Below are positions 9,845 through 23,801 of a DNA stretch of 64,000 nucleotides, piece after piece (positions within the stretch are counted from its first letter, which is position 1; every line of letters begins with the position of its first letter). The stretch is taken from contig OZ026851.1 in NCBI GenBank assembly GCA_964023205.1, positions 13,061,637 through 13,125,636 of the forward strand. The letters are read 5' to 3'. The notes beneath the pieces are model-generated. The model searched no databases. It had not been told where the DNA came from and saw only the letters and a list, made by a program, of their open reading frames with translations. Both the position numbers and the translations under genes were made by a program. The DNA comes from Lutraria lutraria (lineage: Eukaryota > Mollusca > Bivalvia > Venerida > Mactridae).

Positions 9845-12579
9845 ATAAAGAATCATGTTCGTAAAGTGTTAAGAAAGTCAAGTGTCCAGTAAATAAAGTT
9901 TCATGGCAGTCAAGTTTCCAGTTAGTCAAGTGTCCAGTAAATAAAGTGTCAAGTTAGTCAAGTGTCCAGTAAATTAAGTGTCAAGTTAGTCAAGTGTCCA
10001 GTAAATTAAGTGTCCAATAAATAAAGTATCCAGTAAATAATGTATCCAGTAAATAAAGTAGCCTGTAAATCAAATATCCAGTAAATCAAATGTCCAGTTA
10101 GTCAAGTGTCAAGTGAAGAAAGTATCTAGTTAGACAAGTGTCCTGTAAATAAGGTATCAAGTAAGTCAAGCGTCCAGTAAGTAAGGTGTCCAGTAAATAA
10201 AGTATCCAGTAAATAAAGTATACAGTTAGTCAAGTGTCCTGTTAATAAAGTATCCAGTTAGTCAAGTGTCAAGTGAATAAAATATCAAGTTTAAAAGTCA
10301 AGTGTCCAATAAATAAAGTGTCCAGAAAATAAATGGTCCAGGAAGTCAATTGTCCAGTAAATAAAATATCAAGTTAGTCAAGTGACCAGTAGATAAAGTA
10401 TCAAGTTAGTCAAGTGTCCAGTATATAAAGTATACAGTTAGTCAACTGTCCTGTTAATAAAGTATCCAGTAAGTCAAGTGTCCAGTAAATAAAGTATCTA
10501 GTAAGTCAAGTGTCCTGTAAATTAAGTGTCAAGTGAGTCGAGCCTGTCGTAGATAAAGTGTTCAGTAAATAAAGTATCCAGTAAATAAAGTACCCAGTAT
10601 ATTAGGTATCAAGCTAGTCAAGTGTCCAGTAAGTCAATAGTCCAGTAAATAAAGTATCAAGTTAGTCAAGTGTCCAGTAAATAAAGTATCATGTTAGTCA
10701 AGTGTCCAGTAAATAAAGTATCCAGTTATTCCAAGTGTCCAGTAAATAAAGTATCAAGTTAGTCAAGTGTCCAGTAAATAAAGTATCCAGTTAGTCAAGT
10801 GTCCAGTATATAAAGTATCCAGTTAGTCAAGTATCCAGTAAATAAAGTATCAAGTAAGTCAAGTGTCCAGTATATAAAGTATCAAGTTAGTCAAGTGTCC
10901 AGTAAATAAAGTATCAAGTAAGTCAAGTGTCCAGTATATAAAGTATCCAGTTAGTCAAGTGTCCAGTAAATAAAGTATCAAGTAAGTCAAGTGTCCAGTT
11001 TATAAAGTATCCAGTTAGTCAAGTGTCCAGTAAATAAAGTATACAGTTAGTCAAGTGTCCAGTAAATAAAGTATCCAGTAAGTCAAGTGTCCAGTAAATA
11101 AAGTATCAAGTTAGTCAAGTGTCCAGTAAGTAAAGTATCAAGTTAGTCAAGTGTCCAGTAAATAAAATATCATGTTAGTCAAGTGTCCAGTAAATAAAGT
11201 ATCATGTTAGTCAAGTGTCCTGTTAATAAAGTATCCAGTTAGTCAAGTGTCCAGTTTGTCAAGTGTCCAGTTAGTCAAGTGAATAAAGTATCCAGTTATT
11301 CAAGTGTCCAGTGAATAAAGTATCAAGTTAGTCAAGTGTCCAGTAAATAAAGTATCTAGTAAGTCAAGTGTCCAGTAAATAAAGTATCCAGTTAGTCAAA
11401 TGTCCTATAAATTAAGTGTCAAGTGAGTCGAGCCTGCCGTAGATAAAGTGTTCAGTAAATAAAGTATCCAGTAAATAAAGTACCCAGTATATTAGGTATC
11501 AAGCTAGTCAAGTGCCCAGTAAGTCAATAGTCCAGTAAATAAAGTATCCAGTTAGTCAAGTGTCCAGTAAATAAAGTTTCATGATAGTCAAGTGTCCAGT
11601 AAATAAAGTATCAAGTTAGTCAAGTGTCCAGTAAATAAAGTATCATGTTAGTCAAGTGTCCAGTAAATAAAGTATCCAGTTATTCCAAGTGTCCAGTAAA
11701 TAAAGTATCAAGTTAGTCAACTGTCCAGTAAATAAAGTATCCAGTTAGTCAAATGTCCTATAAATTAAGTGTCAAGTGAGACGAGCCTCCAGTAAATAAA
11801 GTGTTCAGTAAATAAAGTATCCAGTAAATAAAGTACCCAGTATATTAGGTATCAAGCTAGTCAAGTGTCCAGTAAGTCAATAGTCCAGTAAATAAAGTAT
11901 CAAGTTAGTCATGTGTCCATTAAATAAAGTATCCAGTTATTCAAGTGTCCAGTAAATAAAGTATCCAGTTAGTCAAATGTCCAGTAAATAAAGTATCCAG
12001 TTAGTCAAATGTCCAGTAAATAAAGTATCCAGTTAGTCAAATGTCCAGTAAATAAAGTATCCAGTTAGTCAAATGTCCAGTAAATAAAGTATCCAGTTAG
12101 TCAAGTGTCCAGTAAATAAAGTATCCAGTAAATAAAGTATCAAGTTAGTCAAGTGTCCAGTAAATAAAGTATCCAATTAGTCATGTGTCCAGTAAATAAA
12201 GTATCCAATTAGTCAAGTGTCCAGTAAATAAAGTATCCAGTTAGTCAAGTATCCTGTAAATAAAGTCTCCAGTAAATAAAGTATCAAGTTAGTCAAGTGT
12301 CCAGTAAATAAAGTATCCAATTAGTCAAGTGTCCAGTAAATAAAGTATCCAATTAGTCAAGTGTCCAGTAAATAAAGTATCCAATTAGTCAAGTGTCCAG
12401 TAAATAAAGAATCCAGTTAGTCAAGTGTCCAGTAAATAAAGTATCCAATTAGTCAAATGTCCAGTAAATAAAGAATCCAGTTAGTCAAGCGTCCAGTAAA
12501 TAAAGTATCCAATTAGTCAAGTGTCCAGTAAATAAAGAATCCAGTTAGTCAAGCGTCCAGTAAATCAAGTATCCAGCGA

Positions 12580-13030
12580 GTCAAGTATCCCGTAATCCAA
12601 GCATTAGTCCTGTATATAAAGTGTCAATTAAATGTAGTGTCCAGTAAGTAGAATCCAGTAGATCTTATTTCCAACTTGGCAAGTGTCCGTTAAGGCAAGT
12701 GTCCTGTATATCAAGTGTCCTGTATATCAAGTGTCCTGTAAATAAAGTGTCCAGTAAGGCAAGTGTTCTCTAAAAAAAATGTCCGGTAAGTCAAATGTCC
12801 AGTAAGTCAAATGGCCAATATGTCAATCATCCAGTATGTAAATCGTCAAATGAGCAGTTAGGCAAGTGTCCTGTTAATAAAGTGTCCAGTAAGTCAAATA
12901 TTCAGTCAATCAAGTGTCCAGTAAGTATATCTCATTTCCGTCATCAATTATCTAATATAATTATTAATTCTTTATTGATAATTAAGGCATTATGCCCATG
13001 ATAGTTAACTACATACATACACATATGTCT
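12580..13030. repeat. Divergent spacer inside the satellite
   Basis: Units here are scrambled ('gtcaattaaatgtagtgtcc', 'ttccaacttggc'). From 12930 to 13025 there is about 95 bp of non-satellite sequence. The short open frame at 12795-13001 arises from this irregular patch and has an identical copy at 19610-19816; it is not a gene. Confidence 0.8.
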
Positions 13031-13269
13031 ATAAAGCCAAGTGTCCTGTAAATAAAGTATCAAGATATTCAAGTGTCCTGTATATAAAGTATCAAGTTAG
13101 TCAAGTAGTCAAGTGTCCAGTAAATAAAGTATCAAGGTAGTCAAGTGTCAAGTAAATAAAGTATTAAGATATTCAAGTGTCCAGTATATAAAGTATCAAG
13201 TTAGTCAAGTAGTCAAGTGTCCAGTAAATAAAGTATCAAGGTAGTCAAGTGTCAAGTAAATAAAGTATC

Positions 13270-13960
13270 ACGATATTCAAGTGTCCAGTAAATAAAGTAT
13301 CAAGTTAGTCAAGTGTCCTGTATATAAAGTATCAAGATATTCAGGTGTCCAGTAAATAAAGTATCAAGATATTCAAGTGTCCTGTATATAAAGTATCAAG
13401 TTAGTCAAGTAGTCAAGTGTCCAGTAAATAATGTATCAAGTTAGTCAAGTGTCCTGTATATAAAGTATCAAGATATTCAAGTGTCCAGTAAATAAAGTAT
13501 CAAGATATTCAAGTGTCCTGTATATAAAGTATCAAGTTAGTCAAGTAGTCAAGTGTCCAGTAAATAAAGTATCAAGTTAGTCAAGTGTCCTGTATATAAA
13601 GTATCAAGATATTCAAGTGTCCAGTAAATAAAGTATCAAGATATTCAAGTGTCCTGTATATAAAGTATCAAGTTAGTCAAGTAGTCAAGTGTCCAGTAAA
13701 TAAAGTATCAAGTTAGTCAAGTGTCCTGTATATAAAGTATCAAGATATTCAAGTGTCCAGTAAATAAAGTATCAAGATATTCAAGTGTCCTGTATATAAA
13801 GTATCAAGTTAGTCAAGTAGTCAAGTGTCCAGTAAATAAAGTATCAAGTTAGTCAAGTGTCCTGTATATAAAGTATCAAGATATTCAAGTGTCCAGTAAA
13901 TAAAGTATCAAGATATTCAAGTGTCCTGTATATAAAGTATCAAGTTAGTCAAGTAGTCAA
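13270..13960. repeat. 136-bp higher-order satellite unit, about 5 copies
   Basis: The marker TCAAGTAGTC occurs at 13405, 13541, 13677, 13813 and 13949, spaced exactly 136 bp. The unit equals eight 16-bp monomers plus an 8-bp insertion ('aagtagtc'). The block is repeated at about 20085-20775 by the 6,815-bp duplication. Confidence 0.9.
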
Positions 13961-16900
13961 GTGTCCAGTAAATAATGTATCAAGGTAGTCAAGTGTCAAG
14001 TAAATAAAGTATCAAGATATTCAAGTGTCCTGTATATAAAGTATCAAGTTAGTCAAGTAGTCAAGTGTCCAGTAAATAAAGTATCAAGGTAGTCAAGTGT
14101 CAAGTAAATAAAGTATCAAGTTAGTCAAGTGTCCAGTAAATAAAGTATCAAGTTAGTCAAGTGTCCAGTAAATAAAGTATCAAGTTAGTCAAGTAGTCCA
14201 GTGTCCAGTAAATAAAATATCAAGTTAGTCAAGTGTCCAGTAAATAAAGTATCAAGTTAGTCCAGTGTCTAGTAAATAAAATATCAAGTTAGTCAAGTGT
14301 CCAGTAAATAAAATATCAAGTTAGTCAAGTTTCCAGCAAATAAAGTATCAAGTTAGTCCAGTGTCTAGTAAATAAAATATCAAGTTAGTCAAGTGTCCAG
14401 TAAATAAAATATCAAGTTAGTCAAGTGTCCAGTAAATAAAGTATCAAGTTAGTCAAGTGTCCAGCAAATAAAGTATCAAGTTAGTCAAGAGTCCAGTATA
14501 TAAAGTATCAAATTAGTCAAGAGTCCAGTAAATAAAGTATCAAGTTAGTCAATTGTCCAGTAAATAAAATATCAAGTTAGTCCAGTGTCTAGTAAATAAA
14601 GTATACAGTTAGTCAAGTGTCCAGTAAATAAAGTATACAGTTAGTCAAGTGTCCAGTAAATAAAGTATCCAGTAAGTCAACTGTCCTGTCAATAAAGTAT
14701 CAAGTTAGTCAAGTGTCAAGTAAATAAAGTATACAGTTAGTCAAGTGTCCAGTAAATAAAGTATACAGTTAGTCAACTGTCCTGTTAATAAAGTATCCAG
14801 TAAGTCAACTGTCCAGTAAATAAAGTATCCAGTAAGTCAAGTGTCCAGTATATAAAGTATACAGTAAGTCAACTGTCCAGTAAATAAAGTATCCAGTAAG
14901 TCAAGTGTCCAGTATATAAAGTATCCAGTAAGTCAAGTGTCCAGTAAATAAAGTATACAGTTAGTCAAGTGTCCTGTAAATAAAGTATACAGTTAGTCAA
15001 ATGTCCAGTAAATAAAGTATCATGTTAGTCAAATGTCCAGTAAATAAAGTATCCAATTAGTCAAGTGTCCAGTAAATAAAGTATACAGTTAGTCAACTGT
15101 CCTGTTAATAAAGTATCCAGTAAGTCAAGTGTCCAGTATATAAAGACTCCAGTAAGTCAAGTGTCCAGTATATAAAGTATACAGTTAGTCAAGTGTCCAG
15201 TAAATAAAGTATCCAGTAAGTCAAGTGTCCAGTAAATAAAGTATACAGTTAGTCAAGTGTCCTGTAAATAAAGTATACAGTTAGTCACGTGTCCAGTAAA
15301 TAAAGTATCCAGTTAGTCAAGTGTCCAGTAAATAAAGTATACAGTTAGTCAAGTGTCCTGTAAATAAAGTATACAGTTAGTCACGTGTCCAGTAAATAAA
15401 GTATACAGTTAGTCAACTGTCCTGTCAATAAAGTATCAAGTTAGTCACGTGTCCTGTAAATAAAGTATACAGTTAGTCAAGTGTCCAGTATATAAAGTAT
15501 CAAGGTAGTCAAGTGTCAAGTAAATAAAATATCAAGATATTCAAGTGTCCAGTAAATAAAGTATCCAGTTAGTCAAGTGTCCAGTATATAAAGTATACAG
15601 TTAGTCAACTGTCCTGTTAATAAAGTATCAAGTTAGTCAAGTGTCCAGTAAATAAAGTATCAAGTTAGTCAAGTGTCCAGTAAATAAAGTATCAAGGTAG
15701 TCAAGTGTCAAGTAAATAAAATATCAAGATATTCAAGTGTCCAGTAAATAAAGTATCAAGTTAGTCAAGTGTCCAGTATATAAAGTATCAAGTTAGTCAA
15801 GTGTCCAGTAAATAAAGTATCCAGTAAGTCAAGTGTCCAGTATATAAAGTATACAGTTAGTCAACTGTCCTGTTAATAAAGTATCCAGTTAGTCAAGTGT
15901 CCAGTAAATAAAGTATCAAGTTAGTCAAGTGTCCAGTAAATAAAGTATCAAGTTAGTCAAGTGTCCAGTATATAAAGTATCAAGTTAGTCAAGTGTCTAG
16001 TAAATAAAGTATCAAGTTAGTCAAGTGTCCAGTAAATAAAGTATCAAGTTAGTCAAGTGTCCAGTATATAAAGTATCAAGTTAGTCAAGTGTCCAGTAAA
16101 TAAAGTATCAAGTTAGTCAAGTGTCCAGTAAATAAAGTATCCAGTAAGTCAAGTGTCCAGTATATAAAGTATACAGTTAGTCAACTGTCCTGTTAATAAA
16201 GTATCCAGTTAGTCAAGTGTCCAGTATATAAAGTATCCAGTAAGTCAAGTGTCCAGTATATGAAGTATACAGTTAGTCAAGTGTCCAGTAAATAAAGTAT
16301 CCAGTAAGTCAAGTGTCCAGTATATAAAGTATCCAGTTAGTCAAGTGTCCAGTAAATAAAGTATCCAGTTAGTCAAGTGTCCAGTATATAAAGTATACAG
16401 TTAGTCAACTGTCCTGTTAATAAAGTATCCAGTAAGTCAAGTGTCCAGTATATAAAGTATCCAGTTAGTCAAGTGTACAGTAAATAAAGTATCCAGTAAG
16501 TCAAGTGTCCAGTATATAAAGTATACAGTTAGTCAACTGTCCAGTAAATAAAGTATCCAGTAAGTCAAGTGTCCAGTATATAAAGTATACAGTTAGTCAA
16601 GTGTCCAGTATATAAAGTATCCAGTTAGTCAAGTGTCCAGTATATAAAGTATCAAGTTAGTCAAGTGTACAGTATATAAAGTATACAGTTAGTCAAGTGT
16701 ACAGTAAATAAAGTATACAGTTAGTCAAGTGTCCAGTATATAAAGTATACAGTTAGTCAAGTGTCCAGTATATAAAGTATCCAGTTAGTCAAGTGTCCAG
16801 TATATAAAGTATCAAGTTAGTCAAGTGTACAGTATATAAAGTATACAGTTAGTCAACTGTCCAGTAAATAAAGTATCCAGTAAGTCAAGTGTCCAGTAAA

Positions 16901-16986
16901 TAAAGTATCCAGTTAGTCAAGTGTCCAGTATATAAAGTATACAGTTAGTCAAGTGTCCAGTAAATAAAGTATCCAATTAGTCAAGT

Positions 16987-19900
16987 GTCCAGTAAGTAAG
17001 GTGTCCAGTAAATAAAGTATCCAGTAAATAAAGTATACAGTTAGTCAAGTGTCCTGTTAATAAAGTATCCAGTTAGTCAAGTGTCAAGTGAATAAAATAT
17101 CAAGTTTAAAAGTCAAGTGTCCAATAAATAAAGTGTCCAGAAAATAAATGGTCCAGGAAGTCAATTGTCCAGTAAATAAAATATCAAGTTAGTCAAGTGA
17201 CCAGTAGATAAAGTATCAAGTTAGTCAAGTGTCCAGTATATAAAGTATACAGTTAGTCAACTGTCCTGTTAATAAAGTATCCAGTAAGTCAAGTGTCCAG
17301 TAAATAAAGTATCTAGTAAGTCAAGTGTCCTGTAAATTAAGTGTCAAGTGAGTCGAGCCTGTCGTAGATAAAGTGTTCAGTAAATAAAGTATCCAGTAAA
17401 TAAAGTACCCAGTATATTAGGTATCAAGCTAGTCAAGTGTCCAGTAAGTCAATAGTCCAGTAAATAAAGTATCAAGTTAGTCAAGTGTCCAGTAAATAAA
17501 GTATCATGTTAGTCAAGTGTCCAGTAAATAAAGTATCCAGTTATTCCAAGTGTCCAGTAAATAAAGTATCAAGTTAGTCAAGTGTCCAGTAAATAAAGTA
17601 TCCAGTTAGTCAAGTGTCCAGTATATAAAGTATCCAGTTAGTCAAGTATCCAGTAAATAAAGTATCAAGTAAGTCAAGTGTCCAGTATATAAAGTATCAA
17701 GTTAGTCAAGTGTCCAGTAAATAAAGTATCAAGTAAGTCAAGTGTCCAGTATATAAAGTATCCAGTTAGTCAAGTGTCCAGTAAATAAAGTATCAAGTAA
17801 GTCAAGTGTCCAGTTTATAAAGTATCCAGTTAGTCAAGTGTCCAGTAAATAAAGTATACAGTTAGTCAAGTGTCCAGTAAATAAAGTATCCAGTAAGTCA
17901 AGTGTCCAGTAAATAAAGTATCAAGTTAGTCAAGTGTCCAGTAAGTAAAGTATCAAGTTAGTCAAGTGTCCAGTAAATAAAATATCATGTTAGTCAAGTG
18001 TCCAGTAAATAAAGTATCATGTTAGTCAAGTGTCCTGTTAATAAAGTATCCAGTTAGTCAAGTGTCCAGTTTGTCAAGTGTCCAGTTAGTCAAGTGAATA
18101 AAGTATCCAGTTATTCAAGTGTCCAGTGAATAAAGTATCAAGTTAGTCAAGTGTCCAGTAAATAAAGTATCTAGTAAGTCAAGTGTCCAGTAAATAAAGT
18201 ATCCAGTTAGTCAAATGTCCTATAAATTAAGTGTCAAGTGAGTCGAGCCTGCCGTAGATAAAGTGTTCAGTAAATAAAGTATCCAGTAAATAAAGTACCC
18301 AGTATATTAGGTATCAAGCTAGTCAAGTGCCCAGTAAGTCAATAGTCCAGTAAATAAAGTATCCAGTTAGTCAAGTGTCCAGTAAATAAAGTTTCATGAT
18401 AGTCAAGTGTCCAGTAAATAAAGTATCAAGTTAGTCAAGTGTCCAGTAAATAAAGTATCATGTTAGTCAAGTGTCCAGTAAATAAAGTATCCAGTTATTC
18501 CAAGTGTCCAGTAAATAAAGTATCAAGTTAGTCAACTGTCCAGTAAATAAAGTATCCAGTTAGTCAAATGTCCTATAAATTAAGTGTCAAGTGAGACGAG
18601 CCTCCAGTAAATAAAGTGTTCAGTAAATAAAGTATCCAGTAAATAAAGTACCCAGTATATTAGGTATCAAGCTAGTCAAGTGTCCAGTAAGTCAATAGTC
18701 CAGTAAATAAAGTATCAAGTTAGTCATGTGTCCATTAAATAAAGTATCCAGTTATTCAAGTGTCCAGTAAATAAAGTATCCAGTTAGTCAAATGTCCAGT
18801 AAATAAAGTATCCAGTTAGTCAAATGTCCAGTAAATAAAGTATCCAGTTAGTCAAATGTCCAGTAAATAAAGTATCCAGTTAGTCAAATGTCCAGTAAAT
18901 AAAGTATCCAGTTAGTCAAGTGTCCAGTAAATAAAGTATCCAGTAAATAAAGTATCAAGTTAGTCAAGTGTCCAGTAAATAAAGTATCCAATTAGTCATG
19001 TGTCCAGTAAATAAAGTATCCAATTAGTCAAGTGTCCAGTAAATAAAGTATCCAGTTAGTCAAGTATCCTGTAAATAAAGTCTCCAGTAAATAAAGTATC
19101 AAGTTAGTCAAGTGTCCAGTAAATAAAGTATCCAATTAGTCAAGTGTCCAGTAAATAAAGTATCCAATTAGTCAAGTGTCCAGTAAATAAAGTATCCAAT
19201 TAGTCAAGTGTCCAGTAAATAAAGAATCCAGTTAGTCAAGTGTCCAGTAAATAAAGTATCCAATTAGTCAAATGTCCAGTAAATAAAGAATCCAGTTAGT
19301 CAAGCGTCCAGTAAATAAAGTATCCAATTAGTCAAGTGTCCAGTAAATAAAGAATCCAGTTAGTCAAGCGTCCAGTAAATCAAGTATCCAGCGAGTCAAG
19401 TATCCCGTAATCCAAGCATTAGTCCTGTATATAAAGTGTCAATTAAATGTAGTGTCCAGTAAGTAGAATCCAGTAGATCTTATTTCCAACTTGGCAAGTG
19501 TCCGTTAAGGCAAGTGTCCTGTATATCAAGTGTCCTGTATATCAAGTGTCCTGTAAATAAAGTGTCCAGTAAGGCAAGTGTTCTCTAAAAAAAATGTCCG
19601 GTAAGTCAAATGTCCAGTAAGTCAAATGGCCAATATGTCAATCATCCAGTATGTAAATCGTCAAATGAGCAGTTAGGCAAGTGTCCTGTTAATAAAGTGT
19701 CCAGTAAGTCAAATATTCAGTCAATCAAGTGTCCAGTAAGTATATCTCATTTCCGTCATCAATTATCTAATATAATTATTAATTCTTTATTGATAATTAA
19801 GGCATTATGCCCATGATAGTTAACTACATACATACACATATGTCTATAAAGCCAAGTGTCCTGTAAATAAAGTATCAAGATATTCAAGTGTCCTGTATAT

Positions 19901-22900
19901 AAAGTATCAAGTTAGTCAAGTAGTCAAGTGTCCAGTAAATAAAGTATCAAGGTAGTCAAGTGTCAAGTAAATAAAGTATTAAGATATTCAAGTGTCCAGT
20001 ATATAAAGTATCAAGTTAGTCAAGTAGTCAAGTGTCCAGTAAATAAAGTATCAAGGTAGTCAAGTGTCAAGTAAATAAAGTATCACGATATTCAAGTGTC
20101 CAGTAAATAAAGTATCAAGTTAGTCAAGTGTCCTGTATATAAAGTATCAAGATATTCAGGTGTCCAGTAAATAAAGTATCAAGATATTCAAGTGTCCTGT
20201 ATATAAAGTATCAAGTTAGTCAAGTAGTCAAGTGTCCAGTAAATAATGTATCAAGTTAGTCAAGTGTCCTGTATATAAAGTATCAAGATATTCAAGTGTC
20301 CAGTAAATAAAGTATCAAGATATTCAAGTGTCCTGTATATAAAGTATCAAGTTAGTCAAGTAGTCAAGTGTCCAGTAAATAAAGTATCAAGTTAGTCAAG
20401 TGTCCTGTATATAAAGTATCAAGATATTCAAGTGTCCAGTAAATAAAGTATCAAGATATTCAAGTGTCCTGTATATAAAGTATCAAGTTAGTCAAGTAGT
20501 CAAGTGTCCAGTAAATAAAGTATCAAGTTAGTCAAGTGTCCTGTATATAAAGTATCAAGATATTCAAGTGTCCAGTAAATAAAGTATCAAGATATTCAAG
20601 TGTCCTGTATATAAAGTATCAAGTTAGTCAAGTAGTCAAGTGTCCAGTAAATAAAGTATCAAGTTAGTCAAGTGTCCTGTATATAAAGTATCAAGATATT
20701 CAAGTGTCCAGTAAATAAAGTATCAAGATATTCAAGTGTCCTGTATATAAAGTATCAAGTTAGTCAAGTAGTCAAGTGTCCAGTAAATAATGTATCAAGG
20801 TAGTCAAGTGTCAAGTAAATAAAGTATCAAGATATTCAAGTGTCCTGTATATAAAGTATCAAGTTAGTCAAGTAGTCAAGTGTCCAGTAAATAAAGTATC
20901 AAGGTAGTCAAGTGTCAAGTAAATAAAGTATCAAGTTAGTCAAGTGTCCAGTAAATAAAGTATCAAGTTAGTCAAGTGTCCAGTAAATAAAGTATCAAGT
21001 TAGTCAAGTAGTCCAGTGTCCAGTAAATAAAATATCAAGTTAGTCAAGTGTCCAGTAAATAAAGTATCAAGTTAGTCCAGTGTCTAGTAAATAAAATATC
21101 AAGTTAGTCAAGTGTCCAGTAAATAAAATATCAAGTTAGTCAAGTTTCCAGCAAATAAAGTATCAAGTTAGTCCAGTGTCTAGTAAATAAAATATCAAGT
21201 TAGTCAAGTGTCCAGTAAATAAAATATCAAGTTAGTCAAGTGTCCAGTAAATAAAGTATCAAGTTAGTCAAGTGTCCAGCAAATAAAGTATCAAGTTAGT
21301 CAAGAGTCCAGTATATAAAGTATCAAATTAGTCAAGAGTCCAGTAAATAAAGTATCAAGTTAGTCAATTGTCCAGTAAATAAAATATCAAGTTAGTCCAG
21401 TGTCTAGTAAATAAAGTATACAGTTAGTCAAGTGTCCAGTAAATAAAGTATACAGTTAGTCAAGTGTCCAGTAAATAAAGTATCCAGTAAGTCAACTGTC
21501 CTGTCAATAAAGTATCAAGTTAGTCAAGTGTCAAGTAAATAAAGTATACAGTTAGTCAAGTGTCCAGTAAATAAAGTATACAGTTAGTCAACTGTCCTGT
21601 TAATAAAGTATCCAGTAAGTCAACTGTCCAGTAAATAAAGTATCCAGTAAGTCAAGTGTCCAGTATATAAAGTATACAGTAAGTCAACTGTCCAGTAAAT
21701 AAAGTATCCAGTAAGTCAAGTGTCCAGTATATAAAGTATCCAGTAAGTCAAGTGTCCAGTAAATAAAGTATACAGTTAGTCAAGTGTCCTGTAAATAAAG
21801 TATACAGTTAGTCAAATGTCCAGTAAATAAAGTATCATGTTAGTCAAATGTCCAGTAAATAAAGTATCCAATTAGTCAAGTGTCCAGTAAATAAAGTATA
21901 CAGTTAGTCAACTGTCCTGTTAATAAAGTATCCAGTAAGTCAAGTGTCCAGTATATAAAGACTCCAGTAAGTCAAGTGTCCAGTATATAAAGTATACAGT
22001 TAGTCAAGTGTCCAGTAAATAAAGTATCCAGTAAGTCAAGTGTCCAGTAAATAAAGTATACAGTTAGTCAAGTGTCCTGTAAATAAAGTATACAGTTAGT
22101 CACGTGTCCAGTAAATAAAGTATCCAGTTAGTCAAGTGTCCAGTAAATAAAGTATACAGTTAGTCAAGTGTCCTGTAAATAAAGTATACAGTTAGTCACG
22201 TGTCCAGTAAATAAAGTATACAGTTAGTCAACTGTCCTGTCAATAAAGTATCAAGTTAGTCACGTGTCCTGTAAATAAAGTATACAGTTAGTCAAGTGTC
22301 CAGTATATAAAGTATCAAGGTAGTCAAGTGTCAAGTAAATAAAATATCAAGATATTCAAGTGTCCAGTAAATAAAGTATCCAGTTAGTCAAGTGTCCAGT
22401 ATATAAAGTATACAGTTAGTCAACTGTCCTGTTAATAAAGTATCAAGTTAGTCAAGTGTCCAGTAAATAAAGTATCAAGTTAGTCAAGTGTCCAGTAAAT
22501 AAAGTATCAAGGTAGTCAAGTGTCAAGTAAATAAAATATCAAGATATTCAAGTGTCCAGTAAATAAAGTATCAAGTTAGTCAAGTGTCCAGTATATAAAG
22601 TATCAAGTTAGTCAAGTGTCCAGTAAATAAAGTATCCAGTAAGTCAAGTGTCCAGTATATAAAGTATACAGTTAGTCAACTGTCCTGTTAATAAAGTATC
22701 CAGTTAGTCAAGTGTCCAGTAAATAAAGTATCAAGTTAGTCAAGTGTCCAGTAAATAAAGTATCAAGTTAGTCAAGTGTCCAGTATATAAAGTATCAAGT
22801 TAGTCAAGTGTCTAGTAAATAAAGTATCAAGTTAGTCAAGTGTCCAGTAAATAAAGTATCAAGTTAGTCAAGTGTCCAGTATATAAAGTATCAAGTTAGT

Positions 22901-23801
22901 CAAGTGTCCAGTAAATAAAGTATCAAGTTAGTCAAGTGTCCAGTAAATAAAGTATCCAGTAAGTCAAGTGTCCAGTATATAAAGTATACAGTTAGTCAAC
23001 TGTCCTGTTAATAAAGTATCCAGTTAGTCAAGTGTCCAGTATATAAAGTATCCAGTAAGTCAAGTGTCCAGTATATGAAGTATACAGTTAGTCAAGTGTC
23101 CAGTAAATAAAGTATCCAGTAAGTCAAGTGTCCAGTATATAAAGTATCCAGTTAGTCAAGTGTCCAGTAAATAAAGTATCCAGTTAGTCAAGTGTCCAGT
23201 ATATAAAGTATACAGTTAGTCAACTGTCCTGTTAATAAAGTATCCAGTAAGTCAAGTGTCCAGTATATAAAGTATCCAGTTAGTCAAGTGTACAGTAAAT
23301 AAAGTATCCAGTAAGTCAAGTGTCCAGTATATAAAGTATACAGTTAGTCAACTGTCCAGTAAATAAAGTATCCAGTAAGTCAAGTGTCCAGTATATAAAG
23401 TATACAGTTAGTCAAGTGTCCAGTATATAAAGTATCCAGTTAGTCAAGTGTCCAGTATATAAAGTATCAAGTTAGTCAAGTGTACAGTATATAAAGTATA
23501 CAGTTAGTCAAGTGTACAGTAAATAAAGTATACAGTTAGTCAAGTGTCCAGTATATAAAGTATACAGTTAGTCAAGTGTCCAGTATATAAAGTATCCAGT
23601 TAGTCAAGTGTCCAGTATATAAAGTATCAAGTTAGTCAAGTGTACAGTATATAAAGTATACAGTTAGTCAACTGTCCAGTAAATAAAGTATCCAGTAAGT
23701 CAAGTGTCCAGTAAATAAAGTATCCAGTTAGTCAAGTGTCCAGTATATAAAGTATACAGTTAGTCAAGTGTCCAGTAAATAAAGTATCCAATTAGTCAAG
23801 T
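16987..23801. repeat. 6,815-bp tandem duplication, copy 2
   Basis: Second copy of 10172-16986, with the same internal order: 'cctgtcgtagataaag' variants, spacer, 136-bp block, then TATATAAAG-rich units. After 23808 the sequence no longer follows the start of the copy ('gtccagtatataaag' in place of 'gtccagtaagtaagg'), which fixes the end. Confidence 0.92.

Larger units (their letters stand above)
10172..16986. repeat. 6,815-bp tandem duplication, copy 1
   Basis: Every landmark I checked recurs 6,815 bp downstream: GTAAGGTGTC at 10181 and 16996, the spacer with 'ggcattatgcccatgatagttaac' near 13000 and 19815, and the divergent 12.6-13.0 kb segment. I saw no base difference in the parts compared. 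The breakpoint lies in the shared 8-base string GTCCAGTA. Confidence 0.92.

Noticed and set aside
12795..19816. Two identical 68-codon frames, at 12795-13001 and 19610-19816
   Set aside because: They are the same irregular satellite spacer duplicated by the 6,815-bp event; identity reflects duplication, not conserved coding.
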